Part shown: positions 1-8,016 of the stretch, one piece after another
Layout of the letters: each line of letters starts with the position of its first letter
Position numbering within the stretch: position 1 is the first letter of the stretch
Assembly (NCBI GenBank): GCA_001725155.1
Contig: MEFP01000004.1
Span: 62,001-126,000 of the forward strand
Reading direction: 5' to 3'
Source of the DNA: Lysobacteraceae bacterium SCN 69-320
Lineage (GTDB): Bacteria; Pseudomonadota; Gammaproteobacteria; Xanthomonadales; Rhodanobacteraceae
Length of the DNA stretch: 64,000 nt
Translations under genes and position numbers: made by a program
The notes under the pieces: generated by a model
What the model was told of the DNA's origin: nothing
The model's database searches: none
Seen by the model: the letters and a program-made list of their open reading frames with translations, nothing else

Positions 1-415
1 GCTGCGCATCGTCGGCCGGCGGCCGCCCCGGCATTGCGACGCGTTCGCGCAAGGTCGAGCGCAGCACGTCGAAGGCGCCGTCGAAGCCGCGGCGGCGGAT
101 CAGGCCCTGCAGGAAGCCGCCGACATAGCCGCCGCCGGAAATCGTCGACTGGTAGTGGAAGCTGCGCAGCAGGTTGTCGCGTGCCAGCGCCTGCAGCACG
201 CCGAGCGCGAAGGTTGCGCTGCGTATGCCGCCGCCGGACAGGGCCAGGCCCCAGACTGAGGGGTCGTCGTCGCGCGGCGCATCGGTGCCGCGGCCGAGAA
301 TCAGATCGAGTTCGGCGTTGCGCAGCGCCTCGGGGTCGATGCGCACGGCCGGAGCCGGTTCGGGCGTGATGCGGGCGGCTGCAGCAGCCGCAGCCTGCGT
401 TTCCGCGGAGACCAT
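1..415 (-). CDS. Patatin-like phospholipase, N-terminal part (runs off window start)
   Basis: This frame is open from an ATG at 415 to the window edge, giving 138 codons. After about 50 low-complexity residues it reads WGLALSGGGIRSATFALGVL: residues 60-65 (GGGIRS) match the patatin oxyanion-hole loop. Residues 89-95 read STISGGG, where Ser92 fits the nucleophile position. Patatins hydrolyse acyl esters with a Ser-Asp dyad; the Asp lies outside the window. The nucleophile elbow has Thr-Ile before the Ser instead of Gly-x, a form seen in large patatin-like proteins. There is no signal peptide at this start. It follows lysR in the same direction after a 401-base gap, so it is probably a separate unit. 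Confidence 0.75.
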   Translation of the reverse strand, partial: MVSAETQAAAAAAARITPEPAPAVRIDPEALRNAELDLILGRGTDAPRDDDPSVWGLALSGGGIRSATFALGVLQALARDNLLRSFHYQSTISGGGYVGGFLQGLIRRRGFDGAFDVLRSTLRERVAMPGRPPADDAQ

Positions 416-816
416 GGTGTTGCCCTCGCCGGCCGGACCGGCGGGCAGCCTACACCGGAAATGGCGCTTCGGCATCCTTGTCGCAATGTGCTCAAAGTCC
501 ACGGCTGCATCGTGGCGAGATCGCGCAGCGACAGCCGTAAAGGCAGGCGGGCGGAGCATCGCGGCGACTCCGCGTCGATGTCCGGCTTGCGGGTTCGGGT
601 TCGGCCGACGTCGGCGAGAGAGCTTTGCCGGCGTGACACCGGGGCGGGACAGGAACTGTCCCGCGCGCGACTCCGTGCCTGCGGAACGACGGCCGTTTGC
701 GTGGCCGGCTGGCCGGATCTTTGGCCGATCGACCGCCGCCTCACGCCACCGCGGAATCACCGCTCCGACCGCGACGCGAATCCGCAAGCCGCAGCACGCC
801 GCCGCAGCGGGCTTTC
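416..816. other. Gap between lysR and patatin gene
   Basis: No gene could be supported in these 401 bases; the open frames here are short, arginine-rich and resemble no family. The region should hold the patatin promoter (minus strand) and the end of the lysR transcript. The one clear structure is the perfect palindrome at 644-664. Confidence 0.5.
644..664. repeat. Perfect 9-bp inverted repeat with GGGACA/TGTCCC arms
   Basis: GCGGGACAG (644-652) and CTGTCCCGC (656-664) are exact reverse complements around GAA. There is no T-run on either side, so it is a weak terminator candidate. Its arms share the GGGACA/TGTCCC core with the operator-like palindrome upstream of lysR (1788-1809), so it may be a second LysR site. 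Confidence 0.45.
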
Positions 817-1776
817 CTAGGGACCGAAGCGCGGCACCTGCGCCATCTGCTGGCAGGGATGCCACCACTCGGTCAGGCTCATGCGTTCGAGCAGGAAGTC
901 GACGAACACGCGCACCTTGGGCAGTTGCGAGCGGCCGGGCGGGTAGACCGCGTTGAGATCGAAGGCCGGGCTTTGCCAGGCGCTGAGCACGCGGCGCAAT
1001 TTGCCCGCGGCGACCAGCGGTTCGACCAGGCCGTCGCTGATCAGCGCCAGGCCCTGACCGCCGATCAGCGCGGTGCGCAGCACGCCGGGATCATTGGTGA
1101 CGAAGACCGGCGCAACCGCGTGGTCGGTCGCTTCGCCGCCGTCGTCGCCGTTGCGCAAGGTCCAGCAGTAGCGGCCGTTCGCGCTGCGGTGCTGGCTCAT
1201 GGCAAGGGCGCGGTGATGCACGAGCTCGTCGGGCCGCAGCGGCTCGCCGTGGCGGGCGACGTAGTCGGGACTGGCATAGACCCGCGCGACGAAGCTGCCG
1301 AGCCGGCGCGCGCTGAAGGTCGAGTCGGCCAGCGGACCGACGCGCAGGGCGAGGTCGATGTCCGAGCCGATCAGGTCCAGCTTGTCGTTGCTGAGCACCA
1401 GTTCCACGCGCAGCTCCGGATGGCGCTGCAGGAACTCCGGCAGGATCGGCGCGACCGAGTTGCTGCCGAGGGAGTACGGCGCGGTCACGCGCAGCCAGCC
1501 GCGCGGCGCGCCGTGCAGCTGGTTCACCGCGCTTTCGGCCGCATCGAGGTCGCGCGCGATGTGCCGGCAGTGCTCGTAGTACAGCGCGCCGGCTTCGGTC
1601 AGGCCGATGCGCCGCGTGGTGCGCTTGAGCAGGTGCAGGCCGAGCCGATCCTCGAGTTCCTGCACCTTGCGGCTGACGCTGGTCTTGGGCAGGCCCAGTG
1701 CACGCGCGGCGGCGCTGAATCCGCCTTGTTCCACCACCCGCACAAAGATCAGCGTTTCATTGAAGTCGCGTAGCAT
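817..1776 (-). CDS. LysR-family transcriptional regulator, probable local regulator of the RND operon
   Basis: The 319-residue product has the usual LysR length. Residues 1-60 form the winged helix-turn-helix (VVEQGGFSAAARALGLPKTSVSRKVQELE), and about 90-300 the periplasmic-binding-protein-like effector domain. It is closest in style to the CrgA/DhcR/AaeR group, which senses aromatic or acidic compounds; that is inferred from the N-terminal pattern. It is divergent from the SDR-adaptor-pump genes, the arrangement in which LysR proteins such as MexT control RND pumps. A palindrome 12 bases upstream of the start (1788-1809) is the likely operator and suggests autoregulation. The effector is unknown. 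Confidence 0.93.
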   Translation of the reverse strand: MLRDFNETLIFVRVVEQGGFSAAARALGLPKTSVSRKVQELEDRLGLHLLKRTTRRIGLTEAGALYYEHCRHIARDLDAAESAVNQLHGAPRGWLRVTAPYSLGSNSVAPILPEFLQRHPELRVELVLSNDKLDLIGSDIDLALRVGPLADSTFSARRLGSFVARVYASPDYVARHGEPLRPDELVHHRALAMSQHRSANGRYCWTLRNGDDGGEATDHAVAPVFVTNDPGVLRTALIGGQGLALISDGLVEPLVAAGKLRRVLSAWQSPAFDLNAVYPPGRSQLPKVRVFVDFLLERMSLTEWWHPCQQMAQVPRFGP

Positions 1777-2098
1777 TTCTGTCCCTCATTGTCCCTGCTG
1801 CGGGACAATCATTCCCGAATCGACCCACTAATCAAAGCCAAGGTCGGGCCCACTTTTCCGTCCTGCTTCCCTGGCGTCGAGGAAATCTCCGAGCAAGCGT
1901 AACGCCCCGGCCGTTGGAGCCCCTTGGTTCAAGGGGCGGAGAAACGTCTGCAAAGCAGGCCACTGGCGGGGTTGTGGGGATGAGCAGCATGGCCTGGGAG
2001 CCTCGCTGCGCAGGCTTGCTCAGAACTTCCCTGGCAGGCGAGATCCGACGGATCCCGTCGCGGCGCACACGGACAGCTATCGCATGAGGTCGGTTTTC
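1777..2098. promoter_or_regulatory. Divergent control region between lysR and the SDR-RND operon
   Basis: This 322-base gap has no supportable gene. It holds the LysR-type palindrome (1788-1809) next to lysR, an extra TGTCCC half-site at 1781-1786, and a perfect 8-bp hairpin GCCCCTTG/CAAGGGGC (1919-1926 and 1930-1937) in the probable leader of the rightward operon. The hairpin lacks a T-run. No -35/-10 pair stands out on the plus strand. GAGGT at 2086-2090 is the ribosome binding site for the ATG at 2099. Confidence 0.6.
1788..1809. promoter_or_regulatory. Operator-like palindrome ATTGTCCC-N6-GGGACAAT
   Basis: This is a perfect 8-bp inverted repeat with a 6-bp spacer, centred about 22 bases upstream of the lysR start. 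It contains the T-N11-A core expected of LysR sites. A further TGTCCC at 1781-1786 gives a third half-site in phase. Its position suits autorepression and activation of the divergent operon. Confidence 0.65.
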
Positions 2099-2809
2099 AT
2101 GAAATCCAGCGTCATCGTCATCGGCGCCAGTGGCGGCATCGGCAGCGGCGTCGTCGCCAGCCTGCTGGCCGAGGGCTATCCCGTCGTCGCCGTCGGCCGG
2201 CATCGCGACACCCTGCTGAACCTGGCCGACCGTCTGGGCCGGCCGGCCGCGCTGACCCTGCTGACCGCCAGCGTCGAGAGCGACAGCGGCGCCAAGGATC
2301 TCGTGCAGCAGCTCGTCGCGTTGCGCCGCCGCTTTGCCGGCGCCGTCGTGGCCATCGGCCCCGAAGCCGACTGCGGCCGTCTGCTCGACCGCGACGGCAT
2401 CTTCCTCGAAGACCATCTGCATGCGCATGTGGTCGCCCAGTTCAACGCCGCGCGCGCACTGATCCCGCTGTTCGCGCAGCACTCGCCCAATGCGCTCTAC
2501 CTCGGCATCGCCAGCGCGGCGACCGAGCATCCCTGGTGCGGCTACGGTCATTTCTCGGTGACCAACGCCGCGCTGCGCATGCTGGCCAAGGTCGTCCACG
2601 GCGAAAGCCGCGACCTGCCCGTGCGCGTGCAGCAGCTCGCCCTCGCCGGCCTCGTGCGCACCTGGCGCAACGGCGACTGCGCCTGCAGCGAATGGATGGA
2701 CGTGGACAGCGTCGGCCGCGGCGTCATCGACCTTCTGCAGCACTCCGACGGCAGCGCGGCCGTGGTCCACCTGCGCGCCGGCGGCAGCCCCGAACCCGTA
2801 CCCGATTGA
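2099..2809 (+). CDS. SDR-fold protein lacking the catalytic Tyr/Lys (probable pseudoenzyme), first gene of RND operon
   Basis: The 236-residue protein begins with the Rossmann motif GASGGIG (9-15) and has short-chain dehydrogenase/reductase spacing throughout. Where active SDRs read Y-S-x-S-K-A-A-L it reads F-S-V-T-N-A-A-L (Phe152, Asn156), so both catalytic Tyr and Lys are replaced and reductase activity is unlikely. It may bind NAD(P) as a sensor or scaffold. ATG 2099 was chosen over ATG 2084 because GAGGT lies 8 bases before it. It ends 21 bases before the adaptor gene, so it is probably cotranscribed with the pump. An oxidoreductase-like gene beside a LysR-controlled RND pump recalls mexS-mexT-mexEF, but the family differs. 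Confidence 0.85.
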   Translation: MKSSVIVIGASGGIGSGVVASLLAEGYPVVAVGRHRDTLLNLADRLGRPAALTLLTASVESDSGAKDLVQQLVALRRRFAGAVVAIGPEADCGRLLDRDGIFLEDHLHAHVVAQFNAARALIPLFAQHSPNALYLGIASAATEHPWCGYGHFSVTNAALRMLAKVVHGESRDLPVRVQQLALAGLVRTWRNGDCACSEWMDVDSVGRGVIDLLQHSDGSAAVVHLRAGGSPEPVPD

Positions 2810-2830
2810 AGATCCGAAGGAGTGGAAACC

Positions 2831-4039
2831 ATGCAAGCCAAAACCACGATTCCCGTCTGGCCCGCGCTGGCCAATGCCGGCCTGCTGATGCTGCTCGGCA
2901 TTGCCCTGGCCGGTTGCAGCCACTCGGGGCCGCCGCCGCAGATGCCGCCGCCGCAGGTCAGCGTCGCGACGGTGGTGCAGAAGGACGTGACGCTCTGGGA
3001 CGAGTTCACCGGCCGCATCGAGGCCGTCGACAAGGTCGAAGTGCGCCCGCGCGTCGCCGGCTATCTCGACAAGGTCAATTTCGAGGAAGGCCGCCAGGTC
3101 AGGAAGGGCGACCTGCTGTTCCAGATCGACGACCGCGAATACCGCGCTGCGCATTCGCGCGCCACGGCCGAAGTCGAACGCGCCCGCTCGCGCGCCGCGC
3201 TGGCCCAGCGCCAGCTCGAACGCTCGCGCCAGCTCGTCGCGAACAAGCTCGTCGCGCGCAATGACGTGGACCTGCGCGAGGACGAGCTGGCCCAGGCCCT
3301 GGCCGACGTCAAGGCGACCCAGGCCGCGGCCGAGCAGGCGCGTCTGAACCTCGAGTTCACGCGCGTGACCGCACCGATCGACGGCCGCGTCGGCAAGGCG
3401 CTGGTAACACCGGGCAACCTCGTCGCGCCGGGCAGTTCGCTGCTGACGACGGTGGTCTCGATGGACCCGGTCTATGTGAGTTTCGAGGGCGACGAGAACA
3501 CCTATCTGCGCTACCAGGGCCTGGAGCGCGCCGGCGAGCTGCCGAGCGCGCGCGAGGCCGGCAATCCGGTGCGCATGGGGCTGGCCGACGAGGAAGGCTT
3601 CCCGCATACGGGCAGCATGAACTTCATCGACAACGAGCTCGATGCAGGCACCGGCACGATCCGCGCGCGCGCCGTGTTCTCGAACAAGGACGGCCGCTTC
3701 ACGCCGGGCCTGTTCGCGCGCGTGCAGCTGCTCGGCAGCGGCGCCCAGTCGGCACTGCTGATCAGCGACCGCGCCGTGCTGACCGACCAGGACCGCAAGT
3801 TCGTCTACGTGATCGGCCCGGAGAACAAAGCACTGCGCCGCGACGTCAAGCTCGGCGCCCAGGTCGACGGCCTGCGCATCGTGACCGACGGCCTCGCGGC
3901 GAACGACCGCATCGTCGTCAACGGCGTGCAGAAGGTGTTCTTCCCGGGCATGCCGGTGGATCCGCAGCCGGTTCCGATGGAGAAGCCCGAGCAGGCGCCG
4001 GCGGTGGCTGCGGTGGGCGGGGGGGCTTTGATTTTCTGA
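2831..4039 (+). CDS. RND efflux periplasmic adaptor (membrane fusion lipoprotein, MexE-like)
   Basis: The 402-residue product starts with a lipoprotein signal ending in the lipobox LAGC. It continues with the HlyD/AcrA pattern: a barrel-sandwich half (about 45-80, VRPRVAGYLDKVNFEEGRQV), an alpha-helical hairpin (about 95-170) rich in Ala, Arg and Glu, the second lipoyl half (TRVTAPIDGRVGKALVTPGNLV), then beta-barrel and membrane-proximal domains. It would link the inner-membrane pump to an outer-membrane channel. ATG 2831 follows AAGGAG (2817-2822) by 8 bases and is preferred to the GTG at 2822. The pump gene follows after 186 bases that hold a large hairpin repeat. Confidence 0.95.
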   Translation: MQAKTTIPVWPALANAGLLMLLGIALAGCSHSGPPPQMPPPQVSVATVVQKDVTLWDEFTGRIEAVDKVEVRPRVAGYLDKVNFEEGRQVRKGDLLFQIDDREYRAAHSRATAEVERARSRAALAQRQLERSRQLVANKLVARNDVDLREDELAQALADVKATQAAAEQARLNLEFTRVTAPIDGRVGKALVTPGNLVAPGSSLLTTVVSMDPVYVSFEGDENTYLRYQGLERAGELPSAREAGNPVRMGLADEEGFPHTGSMNFIDNELDAGTGTIRARAVFSNKDGRFTPGLFARVQLLGSGAQSALLISDRAVLTDQDRKFVYVIGPENKALRRDVKLGAQVDGLRIVTDGLAANDRIVVNGVQKVFFPGMPVDPQPVPMEKPEQAPAVAAVGGGALIF

Positions 4040-4050
4040 TCGATGGCTTG

Positions 4051-4153
4051 AAACCCATCCCCACCCACACCCTCCCCTTGAAGGGGAGGGCTTGAAGGCA
4101 GCCTCGCCAAAACCCTCCCCTTCAAGGGGAGGGCATGGGTGGGGATGGGTTTT
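4051..4153. repeat. Compound REP/BIME-like hairpin inside the RND operon
   Basis: Outer arms AAACCCATCCCCACCC (4051-4066) and GGGTGGGGATGGGTTT (4138-4153) enclose two nearly perfect 21-bp palindromes of the form CCCTCCCCTT-G/C-AAGGGGAGGG (4070-4090 and 4113-4133). The same arms recur at 26315-26379 and in shortened form at 31061-31089, so this is a dispersed repeat family. Its place between the adaptor and pump genes suggests it could stabilise the upstream mRNA or reduce pump expression relative to the adaptor. Confidence 0.8.
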
Positions 4154-4225
4154 CGCCTCGGATTCAAGCAAGAAAACCAGCCAAGCCCCGACAAAACAAA
4201 GCTTCCCCGGTAAAGGAGTACAACC

Positions 4226-7200
4226 GTGGATTTTTCCCGATTTTTCGTCGACCGCCCGATCTTCGCGGCGGTCCTGTCCATCATCATCTTCGTGGCCGGC
4301 CTCATCGCGATTCCGATGCTGCCGATCAGTGAATACCCCGACGTCGTACCGCCGTCGGTGCAGGTGCGCGCGGTCTATCCGGGCGCCAACCCCAAGACCA
4401 TCGCCGAGACCGTCGCCGCACCGCTCGAAGAAGCGATCACCGGCGTGGAGAACATGATCTACATGAAGTCGGTCGCCGGTTCCGACGGCGTCATGACCTT
4501 GACGGTCACGTTCAAGATCGGCACCGACATCGACCTCGCGCAGGTGCAGGTGCAGAACCGCGTGAGCCAGGCCACGCCGCGCCTGCCGGAAGACGTGCGC
4601 CGCCTCGGCGTGACCACGCTCAAGCAGTCGCCGAACCTGACCATGGTCGTGCACCTGCTTTCACCGAAGGGCAACTACGACATCACCTACCTGCGCAACT
4701 ACGCGGTGCTGCACATCAAGGACGAGCTCGCGCGCATTTCCGGCGTGGGCCAGGCGCTGATCTTCGGCGCCGGCGACTATTCCATGCGCGTCTGGCTGCA
4801 GCCCGACCGCGTCGCTGCGCTGGGCCTGACCGCCGGCGACGTCGTGCGTGCGATCCAGGAGCAGAACCTGCAGGTCTCGGCCGGTTCCATCGGCGCGCCG
4901 CCGCAGAAGAACAATGCCGAGCTGCAGCTGTCGATCAACGCCCAGGGCCGCCTGGTCACCGAGGAAGAATTCGGCAACGTCGTCATCAAGACCGACGCCA
5001 ACGGCACGGTCGCACGCCTCAAGGACGTCGCGCGCATCGAGCTCGGTGCGTCGGAGTACGCGCTGCGTTCGCTGCTGTCGAACCAGCAGGCCGTCGCGAT
5101 CCCGATCTTCCAGGCGCCCGGCAGCAACGCGATCGCCATGTCCGACGCCGTGCGCGAGAAGATGGGCGAACTGGCCAAGCAGTTCCCCGAAGGCGTGACC
5201 TGGGACGTGGTCTACGACCCGACCGTGTTCGTGCGCGATTCGATCAAGGCCGTCATCACGACCCTGTTCGAAGCCATCGCGCTCGTCGTCATCGTCGTGA
5301 TCCTGTTCCTGCAGACCTGGCGCGCGTCGATCATTCCGCTGCTGGCCGTGCCGGTGTCGGTCGTCGGCACCTTCGCCGTGCTGTGGATGCTCGGTTTCTC
5401 GGTCAACGTGCTGACCCTGTTCGGCCTCGTGCTCGCGATCGGCATCGTCGTCGACGACGCGATCGTCGTGGTCGAGAACGTCGAGCGCAACATCGAGGAA
5501 GGCCATGCGCCGCTGGAAGCCGCACACCGCGCGATGAGCGAAGTCAGCGGCCCCATCGTCGCGATCGCCCTGGTGCTCTGCGCGGTGTTCGTGCCGATCG
5601 CCTTCATCGACGGCGTGACCGGCCAGTTCTACCGCCAGTTCGCCGTGACCATCGCGATCTCCACGGTGATCTCGGCGATCAACTCGCTGACCCTGTCGCC
5701 GGCCCTGGCCGCGGCGCTGCTCAAGCCGCACGGCGCGCCCAAGGATCGCCTGACGCGTCTGATCGACGCGACCTTCGGCTGGGTGTTCCGCCCGTTCAAC
5801 CGCTTCTTCCGCCGCGCCAGCGAGGCGTATGCGAACGGCGGCCGGCCCGCACTCAAGCGCGCGCCGCTGATGCTGCTCGTGTACGCGCTGCTGGTCGGCC
5901 TGACCGTGATCGGTTTCCGCGCGGTGCCCGGCGGCTTCATCCCGACGCAGGACAAGCTCTACCTGTTCGCCGGCACGAAGCTGCCCGAAGGCGCGTCGCT
6001 GGACCGCACCGAGGCGGTGATCCGGCGCATGAGCCAGATCGCGCTGGAAACCCCAGGCGTGGCGACTGCGGTCGCATTCCCGGGACTCAACGCGATCCAG
6101 TTCACCAATACGCCGAACATGGGCACGATCTTCTTCGGCCTGAAGCCGTTCGCCGAGCGCAACGGGCAGAGCGCCGAACAGATCGTGCAGCAGCTCAACA
6201 TGCGCTTCTTCGGCGAGATCAAGGAAGGCCTCGCGTTTGCGGCCATGCCGCCGCCGGTGCTGGGGCTCGGTCAGTCGGCCGGCTACGAGATGTACGTGCA
6301 GGACCGTTCGGGTCTGGGCTACGGCGAACTCACGCGCCAGGTCGAGGCGCTCAGCGGCGCGATCATGTCCACGCCGGGCTTCGAGCGGCCGTTCAGTTCC
6401 TACCAGTCCAACGTGCCGCAGCTCAATGCCGACGTGGATCGCATCAAGGCCAAGGAGCAGGGCGTTGCATTGACCGATCTGTTCGAGACCCTGCAGGTCT
6501 ATCTGGGCTCGCGCTACGTCAACGACTTCAACCGCTTCGGCCGCACCTACCAGGTCATCGCCCAGGCCGACGCGAACTATCGCGACGAGGTCGACGACAT
6601 CGCCAACCTCAAGACGCGCAACGCCGCCGGCGAGATGGTGCCGATCGGCAGCGTGGTGAAGATCGGCCAGAGCTACGGCCCCGATCCGGTGATCCGCTAC
6701 AACGGCTATCCGGCGGCCGACCTGCAGGGCGGCGCCGATCCGCGCCTGCTGTCCTCGGCCCAGGCCGTGCAGGGCGTCGCCGCGTTCGCGCATCGCCAGC
6801 TGCCGGCCGGCATGAGCTTCGAATGGACCGCGCTGACCTACCAGCAGGTGACCCAGGGCAAGGCCGCGCTGCTGGTGTTCCCGCTCTGCGTGCTGCTGGT
6901 ATTCCTCGTGCTCGCCGCGCTGTACGAGAGCTGGTCGCTGCCGCTGTCGGTGATCCTGATCGTGCCGATGTGCATGCTCTCGGCGATCACCGGCGTCTGG
7001 CTGACCGGCGGCGACAACAACATCTTCACCCAGATCGGTCTGGTCGTGCTGATGGGGCTGGCCTGCAAGAACGCGATCCTGATCGTCGAGTTCGCGCGCG
7101 AGCTGGAACAGAAGCAGGGCCTGGGCATCGTCGACGCGGCGCTGGAAGCCTGCCGTCTGCGTCTGCGCCCGATCCTGATGACGAGTCTGGCCTTCATCAT

Positions 7201-7393
7201 GGGCGTGGTGCCGCTGGTGTTCGCCCACGGCGCCGGTGCGGAGATCCGCCACGCGATGGGCGTGACCGTGTTCGCCGGCATGCTCGGCGTGACCCTGTTC
7301 GGCCTGTTCCTGACGCCGGTGTTCTACGTGATCATCCGCAAGCTCGCGACGCGCCGGCGCAAGCCGGCGCTGCAGCCGGCGGCGGCGCACTGA
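4226..7393 (+). CDS. RND multidrug efflux permease, HAE1 family (MexF/OqxB-like)
   Basis: The 1055 residues match the usual HAE1 length. The protein starts DFSRFFVDRPIFAAVLSIII (first membrane helix), has the large periplasmic loop with the porter motif PRLPEDVRRLGV, the TM4 pair Asp410-Asp411 in GIVVDDAIVVVEN needed for proton relay, and a second membrane half from about residue 880. It is an inner-membrane proton antiporter that exports hydrophobic or amphiphilic compounds. The start is GTG, with AAAGGAG (4212-4218) 7 bases before it. No outer-membrane factor gene follows, so the trimer must use a TolC/OprM-type channel encoded elsewhere. The substrate cannot be read from the sequence. Confidence 0.96.
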   Translation: MDFSRFFVDRPIFAAVLSIIIFVAGLIAIPMLPISEYPDVVPPSVQVRAVYPGANPKTIAETVAAPLEEAITGVENMIYMKSVAGSDGVMTLTVTFKIGTDIDLAQVQVQNRVSQATPRLPEDVRRLGVTTLKQSPNLTMVVHLLSPKGNYDITYLRNYAVLHIKDELARISGVGQALIFGAGDYSMRVWLQPDRVAALGLTAGDVVRAIQEQNLQVSAGSIGAPPQKNNAELQLSINAQGRLVTEEEFGNVVIKTDANGTVARLKDVARIELGASEYALRSLLSNQQAVAIPIFQAPGSNAIAMSDAVREKMGELAKQFPEGVTWDVVYDPTVFVRDSIKAVITTLFEAIALVVIVVILFLQTWRASIIPLLAVPVSVVGTFAVLWMLGFSVNVLTLFGLVLAIGIVVDDAIVVVENVERNIEEGHAPLEAAHRAMSEVSGPIVAIALVLCAVFVPIAFIDGVTGQFYRQFAVTIAISTVISAINSLTLSPALAAALLKPHGAPKDRLTRLIDATFGWVFRPFNRFFRRASEAYANGGRPALKRAPLMLLVYALLVGLTVIGFRAVPGGFIPTQDKLYLFAGTKLPEGASLDRTEAVIRRMSQIALETPGVATAVAFPGLNAIQFTNTPNMGTIFFGLKPFAERNGQSAEQIVQQLNMRFFGEIKEGLAFAAMPPPVLGLGQSAGYEMYVQDRSGLGYGELTRQVEALSGAIMSTPGFERPFSSYQSNVPQLNADVDRIKAKEQGVALTDLFETLQVYLGSRYVNDFNRFGRTYQVIAQADANYRDEVDDIANLKTRNAAGEMVPIGSVVKIGQSYGPDPVIRYNGYPAADLQGGADPRLLSSAQAVQGVAAFAHRQLPAGMSFEWTALTYQQVTQGKAALLVFPLCVLLVFLVLAALYESWSLPLSVILIVPMCMLSAITGVWLTGGDNNIFTQIGLVVLMGLACKNAILIVEFARELEQKQGLGIVDAALEACRLRLRPILMTSLAFIMGVVPLVFAHGAGAEIRHAMGVTVFAGMLGVTLFGLFLTPVFYVIIRKLATRRRKPALQPAAAH

Positions 7394-7400
7394 GGCGAAG

Positions 7401-7436
7401 TCCGGCGCCCTGCCATTGAAGCGGGCGCCGGAATTT
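7401..7436 (+). terminator. Probable terminator of the RND operon
   Basis: A perfect 10-bp stem (TCCGGCGCCC 7401-7410 and GGGCGCCGGA 7423-7432) follows the pump stop codon by 7 bases. Only a short ATTTC tract comes after it. The stem is strong but the U-tract is weak. Confidence 0.55.
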
Positions 7437-7459
7437 CATCGACAGCGTAAACCCCCGAG

Positions 7460-7513
7460 AGCCCGTCTCTCCCGACGCCTCTTCCGCGAGGCGAACGGAG
7501 AGAACGGGCTTTC
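7460..7513 (+). terminator. Second long hairpin after the RND operon, TTT tail
   Basis: Arms at 7460-7472 (AGCCCGTCTCTCC) and 7497-7510 (GGAGAGAACGGGCT) pair with one bulged base, with an inner stem around 7477-7493. CGGGCTTTC at its right edge is a common form of terminator end. It separates the rightward RND operon from the leftward gene ending at 7538 and may act on both. Confidence 0.5.
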
Positions 7514-7537
7514 GCCGTTGCAGGGACATGACGCGGA

Positions 7538-8005
7538 TCAGTACCGCCGTCCCCACAGTAGTACCGGATCGAACTGGAATTCCACGCGCCGATTGCGCGC
7601 GCGGCCTTCCTCGGTGCCGTTGTCGTCGATCGGCTTCGTCTCGTCGTAGGTGATGACGGTCGGCAGCATCGCCGGGTCCATGCCGTTGGCGATCAGCCAG
7701 TCGTAGAGACCATGTGCGCGGCGCTGCGCCAAGGCCTCGCAGGCCAGGCCGCGGCGTTCGCGGTCGTCGGTGAAGCCGGCCAGCGCGAACGGATGCGGAT
7801 ACGCCTTCAGCAGGGCCACGTTCTGCTCGAGCATGGCGCGGCCGCCCTCGTCCAGCGATGCGGCGAAGGACTCGCTTTCGCGCGGGTGTCCCGCAAGAAA
7901 CGTGATTGACGGCAGTTCGGGAATTCCGCTGGCGAGCGCAGAGCGGCTTCCCCCGGCGAAACAGGTCAGCAGCAAGGCGGGCAGCAACGCATAGCGCGGA
8001 CTCAT
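7538..8005 (-). CDS. Small secreted OmpA-like domain protein
   Basis: The 155-residue product has a signal peptide (about residues 1-25). The rest is a single OmpA C-terminal-like fold: a strand-helix start (ITFLAGHPRES), the central helix with ALAGFTDDRERRGLACEALAQRRAHGLYDWL, and the C-terminal hallmark TEEGRARNRRVEF. OmpA-like domains bind the diaminopimelate of peptidoglycan; the Arg in the NRRVEF motif is present. There is no lipobox. It starts 11 bases after the LprI-ankyrin gene, with AAGGA overlapping that gene's stop codon, so it is probably translationally coupled to it. Its specific role is unknown. Confidence 0.8.
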   Translation of the reverse strand: MSPRYALLPALLLTCFAGGSRSALASGIPELPSITFLAGHPRESESFAASLDEGGRAMLEQNVALLKAYPHPFALAGFTDDRERRGLACEALAQRRAHGLYDWLIANGMDPAMLPTVITYDETKPIDDNGTEEGRARNRRVEFQFDPVLLWGRRY

Positions 8006-8016
8006 CGCGGATTCCT

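Noticed and set aside
1919-1937. Attenuator or riboswitch in the RND operon leader
   Set aside because: Only an 8-bp hairpin without a T-run or conserved aptamer core; listed within the control region only.
1832-4654. 940-codon leftward frame opposite the SDR and adaptor genes
   Set aside because: His/Arg/Asp-rich shadow of strongly biased high-GC codons; no family resemblance, and it spans gene boundaries and an intergenic repeat.
4661-7390. 909-codon leftward frame opposite the RND pump gene
   Set aside because: Mirrors the pump coding sequence exactly in extent and has low-complexity, His-Arg-Asp-rich composition typical of antisense frames.
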